DNA of 64,000 nt from UBA1715 sp045615765 (GCA_045615765.1 JAZLFM010000053.1:1-64000), one strand, 5' to 3'. Counted from the stretch's first letter, positions 17,940-26,887 are shown. Made by a program: numbers and translations. The notes: generated from the sequence alone by a model not told the origin.

Positions 17940-18527
17940 CTATAGGTTTGTTTTTTTGTAAAAATTCATCTCGTCTAGATATTTCCATGCTGCTGGAGGC
18001 ATAAATCCTTGAATGTTTTTACCGTCTCGTATGCATTCGCGTATGAGACTTGATGAAATTTCCATTAATGGAGCTTGTACAATTTGTATGGTAGGTATTT
18101 CTTTAAAGTCTTCAGGGATAGTATATTCCGGACGTGGATATACATAGATTGTATATCCTTCGAGTATTCGTTGGTAGTTTTTCCATTTTTTGAAAGACTG
18201 CAGATTGTCACCACCCATAATTAAAGAAAATGTATGTTGTGGATATTTGTCTTCCAAATGCGCCAAGGTATTTACTGTGTATGATGGTTGTGGCAAAGAA
18301 AATTCAATAGAAGAAGTTCGTAGATGGGGAATGTCTTCAATAGCTAACTCGACCATTCTTAATCTTTGATAGTCGTCCAAAAGAGAAGATTTTTCTTTTA
18401 GAGGATTTTGCGGAGAGATTACAAACCAAAGTTCATCAAGGTTCGTGAATTCTACGATGTAGTTCGCAATTACAAGATGTCCCACATGAATGGGGTTGAA
18501 GGAACCGAAATAAAGACCGATATTCAT
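17940..18527 (-). CDS. nadD: nicotinate-nucleotide adenylyltransferase
   Basis: 195 residues. The nucleotidyltransferase motif GLYFGSFNPIHVGHLVIAN opens the protein, with LWFVISPQNPLK for substrate binding and SSSLIRECIRDGKNIQG as the ISSTxIR-like motif near the end. It joins ATP and nicotinate mononucleotide into deamido-NAD, a required step of NAD synthesis. Length matches NadD. A hairpin terminator separates it from the upstream zinc-ribbon gene, so its own promoter is likely. Confidence 0.95.
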   Translation of the reverse strand: MNIGLYFGSFNPIHVGHLVIANYIVEFTNLDELWFVISPQNPLKEKSSLLDDYQRLRMVELAIEDIPHLRTSSIEFSLPQPSYTVNTLAHLEDKYPQHTFSLIMGGDNLQSFKKWKNYQRILEGYTIYVYPRPEYTIPEDFKEIPTIQIVQAPLMEISSSLIRECIRDGKNIQGFMPPAAWKYLDEMNFYKKTNL

Positions 18528-18529
18528 AA

Positions 18530-18566
18530 GATAAAAAATGCTGTTTACGAAACCGCAAACAGCATT
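18530..18566 (-). terminator. terminator between the zinc-ribbon gene and nadD
   Basis: Perfect 10-bp stem AATGCTGTTT/AAACAGCATT with a 10-base loop. Reading minus it is followed by TTTTTTATC. Confidence 0.75.
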
Positions 18567-18589
18567 GTATTTATAGTGTTAGTGTTTGT

Positions 18590-19375
18590 TTATTCTGCTA
18601 CTTCAGATTTTTCTTCTGTTCCGAAAACAAGATCTTTGTCAACAAGAATTCTACCACAATATTCACATACGATGATTTTTTTGTGGCTCTTGATGTCTAG
18701 TTGTCTTTGAGCAGGGATTTTGTTGAAGCAACCACCACAAGCGTCACGTTCTACAGTTGCGATAGCAACACCATTACGTGCATTCTTACGAAGACGGCTG
18801 TATGCGTTAAGAAGACGTTCTTCTATTGTTTCAGCAATAGCAACTTTTTCATTTCTTAATTTTTCTTCTTCTTCTTTAGTTTCGCTTATGATAGTTTCAA
18901 GTTCTTTTACTTTAGCATCTAAGTCAATCTTGCGATCGTCGAATTTTGCTTTAGAATCGCTTAATTGAACTTTTTTCTTCTCGATATCGTTGCTGTATTC
19001 ACGAATACGTTTTTCGAAAAGTTGTATGTTAAGGTTTTGAAATTCAATTTCTTTTGCAATTGATTCAAATTCACGGTTGTTAGAAACATGGTTTTGTTGT
19101 TCTTCATATTTTCTAACTTGTGCTTGCGCATCTTTTATTTCTTCTTTCTTAGTGGCAACATCTTTTTCCTTTTGGGAAATTTCTTCTTGGATTTTTGCGA
19201 TGCGTGTCTCTAAGCCTGCTAATTCATCTTCCAAATCTTTAACTTCCAATGGAAGTTCGCCGCGTTGGCGAGTGATTTCGTCAATCTTAGAATCTGCTTC
19301 TTGTAAGTTGAACAATGCTGTAAGTTTTTCTTCTACAGTTTGTTGAGCAGTAACTTCTGCTTGTTTCTTTGCCAT
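18590..19375 (-). CDS. zinc-ribbon coiled-coil protein (C4-type, DUF164-like)
   Basis: 261 residues. Residues about 25-195 form a long antiparallel coiled coil rich in Glu, Lys and Gln. The C-terminus holds a C4 zinc ribbon: CGGCF, then CEYCGRIL. This arrangement matches the DUF164/CT398-like family found across bacteria, whose exact role is unsettled. It directly follows the Nif3-like gene (1-base gap), a pairing I recall as common in Bacteroidota. Confidence 0.85.
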   Translation of the reverse strand: MAKKQAEVTAQQTVEEKLTALFNLQEADSKIDEITRQRGELPLEVKDLEDELAGLETRIAKIQEEISQKEKDVATKKEEIKDAQAQVRKYEEQQNHVSNNREFESIAKEIEFQNLNIQLFEKRIREYSNDIEKKKVQLSDSKAKFDDRKIDLDAKVKELETIISETKEEEEKLRNEKVAIAETIEERLLNAYSRLRKNARNGVAIATVERDACGGCFNKIPAQRQLDIKSHKKIIVCEYCGRILVDKDLVFGTEEKSEVAE

Positions 19376-19376
19376 T

Positions 19377-20471
19377 TTATAAGTAGTTTATCGGGTTCGT
19401 ACTAACCTTTGAAATTTGGATTGCAAATGTATAAAATTTTTTCTTTAATATTTCATAAAATAATTCTTTTGTGAATTGCTCTGATTCAAAATGTCCGATG
19501 TCGGCGATGATTGTCTTGTTTTCGGCAAGAAAGAAATCGTGGTATTTCACATCGGCTGTTATAAAAACATCTGCGCCATTGCGTTTCGCATCTTCGATTA
19601 GGAAGCTGCCTGAGCCACCGCATACTGCGATTTTCTTCACTTTGTTTTTTGTAATGTCGGTATGTCTTATGATTCCGCAACCAAATGTTTTTTTCACGGT
19701 TTGTAAAAATTCAATGGTGTCAGTTTCTTCAGGTAATTCGCCTATCATTCCATCGCCGACAAGATTGAAAGTGTTTTGCAAAGGAATTAGGTCGTAGGCA
19801 ACTTCTTCGTATGGATGAACAGCAAGTAGTGCGCTAACGACAGCTTGCGTCTTTTCGTTAGGGAGTATTACTTCTAGTCGTTGCTCTGGTTCTTTGTGGA
19901 ATTCGTTTTGATTGCCTATAAATGGGTTTGCAATTTCGTTAGCTCGGTATGTTCCTATTCCTTCTGTAGAGAAACTGCATTTGTCGTAGTTGCCTATACA
20001 TCCAGCTCCGGCGCTGAATAATGCTTCTTGTACAGCAGTTGTGTGTGAAACGGGAACGTATGTTACCAGTTTTGTTAAACATTCTGCTTTAGGTTTTAAT
20101 ATACGTGTGTTTGTCAGTCCAAGTTTCTCACATATCTTGGCATTAACACCTGTTGAAACAGCATCAATGTTTGTGTGGCACGCGTAAATTGCAATGTCGT
20201 GTTTTATTGCAAGTAATATGCACTCTTCTGTTTCGTTATTTCCATTGATTTTCTTTAATCCTTTGAAAATCAATGGATGATGAGATATTATAAGATTTGC
20301 GTTACAATCGATAGCTTCTTGTATTACAGCTTCAGTAACATCTAAAGTGATAAGTATTTTTGAAACTTCGTCATTTTTGTTGCCAATAATCAATCCTGCG
20401 TTGTCGTATGATTCTTGGTAACATAGCGGAGCGATAGTTTCTATTTCCGAAATACAGTCTGAAATAGTCAT
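19377..20471 (-). CDS. Nif3-like dinuclear metal centre hexameric protein
   Basis: 364 residues. The N-terminal half has ISHHPLIFKGLK and ACHTNIDA, metal-ligand motifs of the Nif3/YbgI (DUF34) family. The C-terminal half returns with GGSGSF and FITADVKYHDFFLA, and the conserved D-x-GHFESEQF. A roughly 110-residue insertion in the middle (KLVTYVPVSHTTAVQEALF onward) is the PII/CutA-like domain seen in the longer bacterial members. Function is poorly defined. Divergent from the pspC-cinA operon, with start sites about 60 bases apart. Confidence 0.92.
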   Translation of the reverse strand: MTISDCISEIETIAPLCYQESYDNAGLIIGNKNDEVSKILITLDVTEAVIQEAIDCNANLIISHHPLIFKGLKKINGNNETEECILLAIKHDIAIYACHTNIDAVSTGVNAKICEKLGLTNTRILKPKAECLTKLVTYVPVSHTTAVQEALFSAGAGCIGNYDKCSFSTEGIGTYRANEIANPFIGNQNEFHKEPEQRLEVILPNEKTQAVVSALLAVHPYEEVAYDLIPLQNTFNLVGDGMIGELPEETDTIEFLQTVKKTFGCGIIRHTDITKNKVKKIAVCGGSGSFLIEDAKRNGADVFITADVKYHDFFLAENKTIIADIGHFESEQFTKELFYEILKKKFYTFAIQISKVSTNPINYL

Positions 20472-20504
20472 AAAGATAATTTTTTCAAAGTTACTAATTC
20501 TATG

Positions 20505-20512
20505 TATATTTG
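20505..20512 (+). promoter_or_regulatory. -7 box for the pspC-cinA operon
   Basis: TATATTTG matches TAnnTTTG 21 bases before the pspC ATG; the -33 element is weak. On the opposite strand TAACTTTG (20493-20486) can serve the divergent Nif3-like gene, so the two promoters overlap. Confidence 0.55.
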
Positions 20513-20533
20513 CATAAACTAAAAAATATAATT

Positions 20534-20710
20534 ATGGCAACTTTTAAAAAATCTTCAGACAAAAAAATCGCTGGTGTAGCAGGTGGTGTAGCAAATTATT
20601 TCGGTATTGATCCAACTATTATGAGAATAATTTGGCTATGTGCAGTTGTTTTCGGTGGTTTTGGTTTATTGGTATATTTAATTTGCTGGTTGTTGATGCC
20701 AGAAAACTAA
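20534..20710 (+). CDS. PspC-domain membrane protein
   Basis: 58 residues from the ATG at 20534, chosen because MATFKKSSDKKIAGVAGG is the usual PspC opening and the upstream in-frame ATG lies in the promoter. A short amphipathic start with GGVANYFGIDPTIMRIIW is followed by one hydrophobic segment (about 35-56). It is a minimal PspC domain, a membrane-associated module linked to envelope stress. cinA begins one base after its stop. Confidence 0.85.
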   Translation: MATFKKSSDKKIAGVAGGVANYFGIDPTIMRIIWLCAVVFGGFGLLVYLICWLLMPEN

Positions 20711-20711
20711 T

Positions 20712-21962
20712 ATGAATGTCGCTCTATTGAGCATTGGTGATGAATTGCTGATAGGTAAGACTGTCAATACCAATGCTTCGTGGTTGGGTGAACATTTGTC
20801 GGCTATAGGTTTCGATATATCATGTGTTGAAACTATTTCGGATAGTCGTGCAAGTATCACAAACTCTTTGACTCGTCTTTCTGGTGAGTCAAAGGTTGTT
20901 GTTGTTACAGGTGGACTAGGTCCAACGAACGATGACATTACGAAACAAGTATTGTGTGAATTTTTTCATACAGAATTAGCTTTTAATCAGCAGGCATACG
21001 ACGGAATGGTTCGTTATGCGACTGCTCGGAATCAAGAGGTGAATGCGAATAATTTAACGCAGGCTCAGTTCCCCAAATCAGCTCGCTTGATTCCAAATCC
21101 TTGTGGTACAGCTTCGGGAATGTGGTTCGAAAATGAACAATGTGTTGTTATTTCGTTACCTGGTGTTCCGTCGGAAATGAAGCGTATGATGATGGAAACT
21201 GTACTTCCTTGGCTTCGTACTTTGTTTGATTTGCCTGCAATTGTACATAGACATATTAATGTTACGGACATAGCAGAATCTAAGTTGGCGGAGATTATTG
21301 CTGATTGGGAAACAGCATTGCCTCCGCAGATTCATTTGGCTTATTTGCCGGCGCATAGTGTTGTGAAGTTGCGTATGTCTTGTAAAGCTGGGAATGAATC
21401 TGTTGCTCAAAAGATGATAGCGGAACAAGAAACCAAATTGTTGCCTATTATTGGTCAATATGTTTGGGGATATGATGAAGAAACTATAGAAGAGGTGGTG
21501 GGAAAGTTATTGCTTTCTCAAGGTGCTACAGTAGCAACGGCGGAAAGTTGTACAAGCGGTCTGATTTCTTCTATGTTGACTCGTCTTTCTGGTAGTTCTG
21601 CTTATTATTGGGGTAGTGTTATATCGTATGATAACTCTGTAAAAATAAATGAATTACAGGTTTCTCCTTCGGATATCGAAAAATATGGCGTTGTGAGCGA
21701 GTCGGTTGTACGGACTATGGCATCGCAAGTTCGTAAGAAAATAGGTACAACATACGGTGTTGCTACATCGGGAATAGCCGGTCCTACTGGTGGTTCGGCG
21801 GAAAAACCTGTTGGCACAGTGTGGATAGCAGTTGCTTCTGAAAAACAGGTTGTTGCAAAACGATTTCAGTTTGGTACGGAGCGTGAAGCGAATGTTGCAA
21901 AAGCAGCTTTTACGGCTTTGCGTATGTTGCAGCTTTTGATTTTACAGGAACAAAATAGATAA
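20712..21962 (+). CDS. cinA: CinA family protein (nicotinamide-nucleotide amidase)
   Basis: 416 residues, both domains present. The N-terminal MoCF-like domain has SIGDELLIGKTVNTNASWLG and VVVTGGLGPTNDDITK and is an ADP-ribose/ADP-type pyrophosphatase in studied members. The C-terminal amidase domain has ATAESCTSGLISSMLT and ATSGIAGPTGGSAEKPVGTV. The enzyme recycles pyridine nucleotides by deamidating NMN. It is translationally close to pspC and to the phosphatase gene (1-base gaps on both sides). Confidence 0.95.
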   Translation: MNVALLSIGDELLIGKTVNTNASWLGEHLSAIGFDISCVETISDSRASITNSLTRLSGESKVVVVTGGLGPTNDDITKQVLCEFFHTELAFNQQAYDGMVRYATARNQEVNANNLTQAQFPKSARLIPNPCGTASGMWFENEQCVVISLPGVPSEMKRMMMETVLPWLRTLFDLPAIVHRHINVTDIAESKLAEIIADWETALPPQIHLAYLPAHSVVKLRMSCKAGNESVAQKMIAEQETKLLPIIGQYVWGYDEETIEEVVGKLLLSQGATVATAESCTSGLISSMLTRLSGSSAYYWGSVISYDNSVKINELQVSPSDIEKYGVVSESVVRTMASQVRKKIGTTYGVATSGIAGPTGGSAEKPVGTVWIAVASEKQVVAKRFQFGTEREANVAKAAFTALRMLQLLILQEQNR

Positions 21963-21963
21963 T

Positions 21964-22446
21964 ATGGAAAACCAAAAGAAGAAAATTTTATTTGTCTGTT
22001 TAGGAAATATATGTCGTTCTCCTTTGGCCGATACTATTATGAATAAGTTAGTGGAAGACAAGGGATTGACTGCAAAATATGAGATAGATTCGGCAGGAAT
22101 TCTTGATTATCACGAAGGAGATAAAGCGGATTATCGTATGCGTTGTAAAGCAGGTGACCGTGGTTATTTTATAACACATTTATCTCGTCCTGTTGAAAAG
22201 TCCGATTTCGAAAAATTTGACTTAATATTTGGAATGGATGATCAGAATATCCGTGACTTAGAATCTATTGCAACTACCGATGAACAGCGTGCGAAAATAC
22301 ATCGTATGGTGGATTATTGTCAGGAGTTTGGTCGAACTTCCGTTCCCGATCCGTATTATGGAGGAGAAGAAGGTTTTACTTTGGTTATAGATATGTTAGA
22401 AGTAGCTTGTTCAAACTTATTACAAGAATTAGAAAATATAAAGTGA
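21964..22446 (+). CDS. low-molecular-weight protein tyrosine phosphatase
   Basis: 160 residues. The P-loop VCLGNICRS at 11-19 carries the nucleophile Cys12 and Arg18, and the general-acid Asp lies in VPDPYYGG near 125. It is the classic LMW-PTP fold and length. Possible substrates include tyrosine-autophosphorylated proteins such as the Wzc-type kinase encoded at 37.2-39.6 kb, but the locus is separate. Its TGA overlaps the ATG of the GH5 gene by one base (TGATG). Confidence 0.93.
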   Translation: MENQKKKILFVCLGNICRSPLADTIMNKLVEDKGLTAKYEIDSAGILDYHEGDKADYRMRCKAGDRGYFITHLSRPVEKSDFEKFDLIFGMDDQNIRDLESIATTDEQRAKIHRMVDYCQEFGRTSVPDPYYGGEEGFTLVIDMLEVACSNLLQELENIK

Positions 22447-23687
22447 TGAGAATAATTTGTAGAGTTTCAATTGTATGTGCAGTTGCTTTTTCGTTGGTAT
22501 GCACATCTTGTAAAAACAAAAATGTAAAAGGGGAAGATCCACAACCGGAAGATACAACAGTTGTAGAGAATGATACGGTATTGGATACATTGAATACCTT
22601 TGGCATGCGTACGGCAAAAGAAGTTGTGTATTCGATTTATGCGGGATGGAACTTAGGTAATACTTTGGAGGCTGTTGGTGGAGAAACTGCTTGGGGAGAA
22701 ACGAAGACGACTCCTGAAATAATTGCGTATGTAAAGAATATGGGCTTTAATGCAGTTCGTATTCCGTGTTCTTGGGATTTACATGCAAAAAATGGGAAAA
22801 TTGATGCTAGTTGGATGAAACGTGTACACGAGGTAGTTGATTATGTTGTGAATCAAGATATGTATGCGCTTATTAATATACATTGGGATGGTGGATGGAT
22901 TGAAAATGATATTGAAAATGGTTATAGTGAAGCTGTCAACTTAAAATATATAGATTATTGGCAACAAATAGCTACAGAATTCGCTGACTATGACGATCAT
23001 TTACTTTTTGCTGCATTAAATGAACCGAATAGTTATAATGGTAATGATAGAGCAAATGCGGCAACGATATTCAAATATGAGCAATCTTTCGTATCAACAG
23101 TTCGTGCTACAGGTGGAAAGAATCTATTTCGTACACTTGTTGTACAAGGACCTAATGCGGATATAGATAAGTCGTACTTGTATTTTAGAACAATGCCTAC
23201 CGATACTGTTCCTGGTCGTTTGGCAATGGAAGCACATTGCTATTTGCCATTTACTTTCTGTGGCTTGGAAAAGGACGAAACTTGGGGAAAAATGCAATAT
23301 TACTGGGGAGATTTTCTTTCTGATATCCAAAAGGATCGTAATGCAGTTTCTACATACGGACCGAAGTATATTGCAACAGAAATGAAAAAAATGCAGACAC
23401 GATATGTAAATGCAGGTTATCCAGTTATTTTAGGTGAATTTGGATGTTTGTATCGTGATAAAGATACGGCGGTATTAGATCAGGAGATGCATCATAAAAG
23501 TGTTTGCCAATGGTTGGAAACTGTTGCTCGTGAATCAAAGAATTATGGTTGTGTTCCTTTCTATTGGGATTGTACAGAAGGACAAAATTTCAACTTGATA
23601 AATCGTAGGAAATTAACACTTCGCGATCAGGATATGTATGATGCTTTGATGAAAGGTCTTTCGGAAGGAACATATCCGATAGAGTAG
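22446..23687 (+). CDS. GH5-family glycanase (cellulase/endo-beta-glycanase-like) lipoprotein
   Basis: 413 residues from the ATG at 22446; an upstream in-frame ATG at 22317 lies inside the phosphatase gene and was rejected because the real start gives a lipoprotein signal ending in LVCTSC. The catalytic domain shows GWNLGNTLEA, FNAVRIPCSW, LINIHWDGGW, the acid/base Glu in FAALNEPNS and the nucleophile Glu in VILGEFGC. This is the GH5 barrel, closest in feel to endoglucanase or xyloglucanase members (GH5_4-like). It is probably anchored to the outer membrane or the periplasmic face. It sits alone in a housekeeping operon, with no SusCD genes nearby. Confidence 0.9.
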   Translation: MRIICRVSIVCAVAFSLVCTSCKNKNVKGEDPQPEDTTVVENDTVLDTLNTFGMRTAKEVVYSIYAGWNLGNTLEAVGGETAWGETKTTPEIIAYVKNMGFNAVRIPCSWDLHAKNGKIDASWMKRVHEVVDYVVNQDMYALINIHWDGGWIENDIENGYSEAVNLKYIDYWQQIATEFADYDDHLLFAALNEPNSYNGNDRANAATIFKYEQSFVSTVRATGGKNLFRTLVVQGPNADIDKSYLYFRTMPTDTVPGRLAMEAHCYLPFTFCGLEKDETWGKMQYYWGDFLSDIQKDRNAVSTYGPKYIATEMKKMQTRYVNAGYPVILGEFGCLYRDKDTAVLDQEMHHKSVCQWLETVARESKNYGCVPFYWDCTEGQNFNLINRRKLTLRDQDMYDALMKGLSEGTYPIE

Positions 23688-23710
23688 AAAATGTTTTGTG
23701 TTAAAAGAGA

Positions 23711-23740
23711 AAGAGACGATGCGTGCATTGTCTCTTTTTT
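23711..23740. terminator. bidirectional terminator between GH5 and the glycosyltransferase gene
   Basis: AAGAGACGATGC, loop GT, GCATTGTCTCTT with T and A tracts on both sides, placed between two converging genes. Confidence 0.8.
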
Positions 23741-24486
23741 TATTGTAGTTTCCTCCAAAATCTTCGTAGCCACATAGATGGATATCCATATATGATAGCA
23801 AGAATACACAGGCAAGTATTCAATAAGCTGATTCGTGCAAAATCTTTGGTTGGACGAAAGTGTGAAACGCGTTCTTCTTTTGGTGGATAATATACATCTA
23901 TGTTTATTGGAACCAACGGTATTGCTTTCCAAGCAGAACGAACTAATAGTTCTAATTCTGCTTCGTACCGGTTGTTTAGAGGACCTTTATATTTCATAGC
24001 AACCAGAGGATAAGCTCTATAGCCTGTTTGTGTGTCGGGTAACGAAATACCTGTTTGCACAGTAAACCAAAAATTTGAAAATCTGTTTGCAAAACTGTTT
24101 TTTGCTGGCATATTCGGTTGGTCAAACGAACGACTACCGATAATTAATGCGTTAGGGTTATTTTGTATTGCTGACGCAAATAAAGGTAGGTCACTTGCTT
24201 TGTGTTGTCCGTCGGCGTCAAGTGTTATTGCAGTTTTGAAGTTCATTCTCTTTGCCTCGGCAAACGCTTGCTTCAATGCGTATCCTTTACCTCTATTGGG
24301 TTGGTATGAAACAAGTTTGATTTTGTTTCCGAATTCTTGTAATATTGATTCTGTCGAATCTGTGGAACCGTCATTTACAACTATGATGTTGGAGGAATAG
24401 GGGATAACAGATTCAACAACAGCAGCAATTGATTTTTCGTTGTTGTAAGTTGGAATAACTATGCAAGTATCGTTTGTTAGTTCCAT
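23740..24486 (-). CDS. family 2 glycosyltransferase of the polyene cluster
   Basis: 248 residues. GT-A fold: CIVIPTYNNEKSI at the start, VVNDGSTDST, and the metal-binding TLDADGQHK. It resembles dolichyl-phosphate-mannose-synthase-like GT2 enzymes. GT2 genes are regular members of Bacteroidota aryl-polyene and flexirubin clusters, where they may glycosylate the product or its lipid anchor. Two weakly hydrophobic stretches near the C-terminus suggest membrane association. The start overlaps the previous stop by one base, and it is last in the operon. Confidence 0.88.
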   Translation of the reverse strand: MELTNDTCIVIPTYNNEKSIAAVVESVIPYSSNIIVVNDGSTDSTESILQEFGNKIKLVSYQPNRGKGYALKQAFAEAKRMNFKTAITLDADGQHKASDLPLFASAIQNNPNALIIGSRSFDQPNMPAKNSFANRFSNFWFTVQTGISLPDTQTGYRAYPLVAMKYKGPLNNRYEAELELLVRSAWKAIPLVPINIDVYYPPKEERVSHFRPTKDFARISLLNTCLCILAIIYGYPSMWLRRFWRKLQ

Positions 24487-24845
24487 TATGCTAACTCAAA
24501 ATTTATTTTTGAATAAACATTTCCATCCGATAAAATCTGAACTTTTGCTTGGTATGTGTTGTCTGTCTCGGAAATTGTGATTGCAAAATCTAAAAATTCA
24601 TTTTTTGTCGGTGTAATGACAGAAATAAATTTTACGGATTTAACAAATGAAACAGATAGAGGTTTTCCAATATGTTTTTCGCAAAGTTCTTTGGCTATTT
24701 CTATTAAACACGCTCCTGGTGTTATAGGTGAACCAGGAAAATGTGCTTTAAAAATTTCATTATTCTTATTCTGACGAATAGAATATGTTACAGTATCTTT
24801 TATAATGTTTGTATGTTCTATGAGATAAATTCTGTTTTCTAACAT
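24486..24845 (-). CDS. hotdog-fold 3-hydroxyacyl-ACP dehydratase
   Basis: 119 residues with the FabZ/ApeI hotdog pattern: FKAHFPGSPITPGACLIEIA, with the active-site His and the downstream helix, then FISVITPTKNEFLDF. It probably removes water from hydroxyacyl-ACP intermediates to make the conjugated double bonds. One base separates it from the LolA-like gene. A second hotdog dehydratase lies at the other end of the operon, as is usual in aryl-polyene clusters. Confidence 0.8.
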   Translation of the reverse strand: MLENRIYLIEHTNIIKDTVTYSIRQNKNNEIFKAHFPGSPITPGACLIEIAKELCEKHIGKPLSVSFVKSVKFISVITPTKNEFLDFAITISETDNTYQAKVQILSDGNVYSKINFELA

Positions 24846-24846
24846 A

Positions 24847-25485
24847 TTATTGAATAATGAAAAGATGTGTGTCTAATGCTTGGTTTAACTTGTGGTTAGA
24901 GAAAAAGATTATCATGGAATCACCATTCTTTTCTTGCATACTGATACTTTTTGCCACTTTGTTTTGCTTGTCTATTTGTAATGTTATATTAGAATAAATA
25001 GCCGCAATTCGTTTGTTGATAGGGGTAAGAATGACCTTATATGTCGTTGTGTTTTCCAATACTTCGGATGTAAAGTTTTTGCTGTCATTTAAGCCGGAAC
25101 CATCTATTGTGCTGATAATGATTGTAGCCAATTCTTTAAACATTCTTGTATTGTTTGTTGTGGTTCCTTTTGCTGTTTGTAAAGCCGCCTCATTCCCATT
25201 TACAATAAGTGCACTTGTTTGTGGTGAGGTATATTCCCATCGAAGAGAATTTGGTGATTTGTAATACATAAGTCCTTTTGATACTGCTTTTTCTGCCACT
25301 AAAGTGCTTGTTTTTTCTTGTACAAATGAGCAAGAAAGTGTCTTGTTATTTTTTGATGTAGCAGAAATGTCAGAAAGTATGGTTTGTTTTGTAGTGGCAT
25401 CAACTTTCTTGAAGTCGTTTTGTGCACATAGTTGTATTGTGAACAAAAGGCAAAAGATAATATTGCAGATTGTAAATTTTTTCAT
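24847..25485 (-). CDS. LolA-like outer-membrane lipoprotein carrier protein
   Basis: 212 residues from Met at 25485 (MKKFTICNIIF..., a Sec signal cut near QLCAQN); the upstream Met at 25503 adds six residues that spoil the signal. The mature part has the LolA-like open beta barrel pattern: SFVQEKTSTLVAEKAVSKGL, MYYKSPNSLRWEYTSP, and DGSGLNDSKNF. LolA-type proteins carry lipids or lipoproteins across the periplasm. In polyene clusters the dedicated copy is thought to ferry the hydrophobic product to the outer membrane. Confidence 0.85.
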   Translation of the reverse strand: MKKFTICNIIFCLLFTIQLCAQNDFKKVDATTKQTILSDISATSKNNKTLSCSFVQEKTSTLVAEKAVSKGLMYYKSPNSLRWEYTSPQTSALIVNGNEAALQTAKGTTTNNTRMFKELATIIISTIDGSGLNDSKNFTSEVLENTTTYKVILTPINKRIAAIYSNITLQIDKQNKVAKSISMQEKNGDSMIIFFSNHKLNQALDTHLFIIQ

Positions 25486-25489
25486 AGTG

Positions 25490-25843
25490 TTATTTTGCAA
25501 CAAAAATTACGCCAATAATAATACATACAACTCCAATCCATCGTGTGAATGGAATCGACTCATGAAGAAAGAACATTGCCGCAAACATACCAAAAACAAA
25601 ACTTAAGCATGTCATAGGGTAGGCTGAAGACAATGGATATTGTTTTAGTATATGTAGCCATAGAACAGTAGCGCTTCCCATTGCAATTCCTGTTGCTAAA
25701 AACCACCAATTCGTTAGTAGATTTTGGAAAAAGCTCCATGTCCAAGAAAATTCTCCCATTTTGCTCATTGCTAATTTTAGGAATACTTGTCCTGATGCAA
25801 GGCAACATGATTGAATAACCGATAATACAATTAGTCTTAACAT
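25490..25843 (-). CDS. small EamA/DMT-type membrane protein
   Basis: 117 residues from Met at 25843, chosen because the longer frame starts inside the upstream gene and adds 42 residues that do not fit a membrane protein. Four hydrophobic segments are seen (VIQSCCLASGQVFLKL, WFLATGIAMGSATVLWL, AYPMTCLSFVFGMFAAMFFL, WIGVVCIIIGVIFVAK). This is half the size of a full EamA transporter and near the SMR size, so it probably dimerises. A role in flipping a lipid-linked intermediate is inferred from the cluster. It overlaps the upstream stop by 7 bases. Confidence 0.75.
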   Translation of the reverse strand: MLRLIVLSVIQSCCLASGQVFLKLAMSKMGEFSWTWSFFQNLLTNWWFLATGIAMGSATVLWLHILKQYPLSSAYPMTCLSFVFGMFAAMFFLHESIPFTRWIGVVCIIIGVIFVAK

Positions 25844-26886
25844 TTGGATAGAAGAATCAAGGAATGGTCTTTGTTTTGGAAGTGGTTGTAAACCAAAATT
25901 GTACGTAGGTCCTGTACGTTGCTGTTGTTGTATAGCAGATGTTGTGGAATACTTCCTTTTTTGAGACAATTTGCAGCTGTATAAACGCCGAATGCTGGTG
26001 CGGTAAACGATTCTCCGAATATGTTTTTATACCAACAATATGGTTTTTCAGCAAAGAATGTCTCTGCAAAATCTAAATATATTTTATCGTTTTGGTGGTC
26101 GCCATTTAAACCAAGCATAACAGCGTCAATAGAAGAGATGTTGGCTTGTGCCATCATGTCTGCAATCGCCTGTTTCATTCTTTCTTTTGATGGTTTGTAA
26201 AGCAAATCAACTTGTAGTAGTTTACATAGAGATTGTGCTTTCTTCTCGGTACTTACTGTTATTGCGGCAGAACATTCTCCTGCAAATGAGCCATTTGTAT
26301 CGCTTGCTTTGAGAATTTCAGGTGAGATTTCGTTCTTCCAATAACCAATTTTTCCGAGCATGTTAAAATAGTCAGGAGTCATTTCATCTTGACCACTAAC
26401 AAGAGCATTCTTTATTTTACCTAATTGTATTTGAATAAAAGCATCGGAAAGTGCTGATTCAAAAGATGTTCCACGGTGTGAATAGGTACAATTGTATCCA
26501 TTACATTTTAAGAATAATGCAATCTGTGAACTAATTGTATTGTGGGTAGATTGCATAAAGAATGTAGGTTGAAGAAATTCTTCTCCTTCTTTTACCATAG
26601 CCGAAAGAAATTTTTCGGTGTTTTCGACACAACCTAAACCAGTTCCTGTTATTATAGCGTCAAGTTCTTGAATGTCTGCTTGTTGTAGGGCCGATACTGA
26701 AGTCGCAATGGCTCGTTTTATAAGTTTTCCCATTCTTCTGGAAGCTATAGGCGAGATAAATTGTTTATAATCAGGCTCTATAGAACGATTATATGGAAGG
26801 GATGGAACAATAGGAGTTTCAAACCAATCTTCGCAGAGAGGATTTTGAATTGAAATTTGTGCAGCGGATTGAATGAAAATCTCCAT
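25837..26886 (-). CDS. ketosynthase-like chain-length-factor-type protein lacking the active Cys
   Basis: 349 residues from Met at 26886 (MEIFIQSAAQIS...), one base after the preceding stop. It follows a thiolase-fold ketosynthase: ITGTGLGCVENTEKFL, THNTISSQIALFL, then SHRGTSFESALSDA where ketosynthases have the active Cys. No Cys is present at that position, and the C-terminal His motifs are not evident. This matches ketosynthase-like partner proteins (chain-length factor type) that pair with a catalytic ketosynthase, most simply the adjacent one. Confidence 0.75.
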   Translation of the reverse strand: MEIFIQSAAQISIQNPLCEDWFETPIVPSLPYNRSIEPDYKQFISPIASRRMGKLIKRAIATSVSALQQADIQELDAIITGTGLGCVENTEKFLSAMVKEGEEFLQPTFFMQSTHNTISSQIALFLKCNGYNCTYSHRGTSFESALSDAFIQIQLGKIKNALVSGQDEMTPDYFNMLGKIGYWKNEISPEILKASDTNGSFAGECSAAITVSTEKKAQSLCKLLQVDLLYKPSKERMKQAIADMMAQANISSIDAVMLGLNGDHQNDKIYLDFAETFFAEKPYCWYKNIFGESFTAPAFGVYTAANCLKKGSIPQHLLYNNSNVQDLRTILVYNHFQNKDHSLILLSKC

Positions 26887-26887
26887 A

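Noticed and set aside
22317..22445. Upstream extension of the GH5 reading frame
   Set aside because: It runs inside the phosphatase gene in another frame, is unusually Arg-rich and would destroy the lipoprotein signal; the ATG at 22446 overlaps the previous stop as in a normal operon.
25844..25969. Longer start for the EamA-type protein
   Set aside because: The extra 42 residues are polar, Gln- and Pro-rich and overlap the ketosynthase-like gene; the start at 25843 gives a clean membrane protein.
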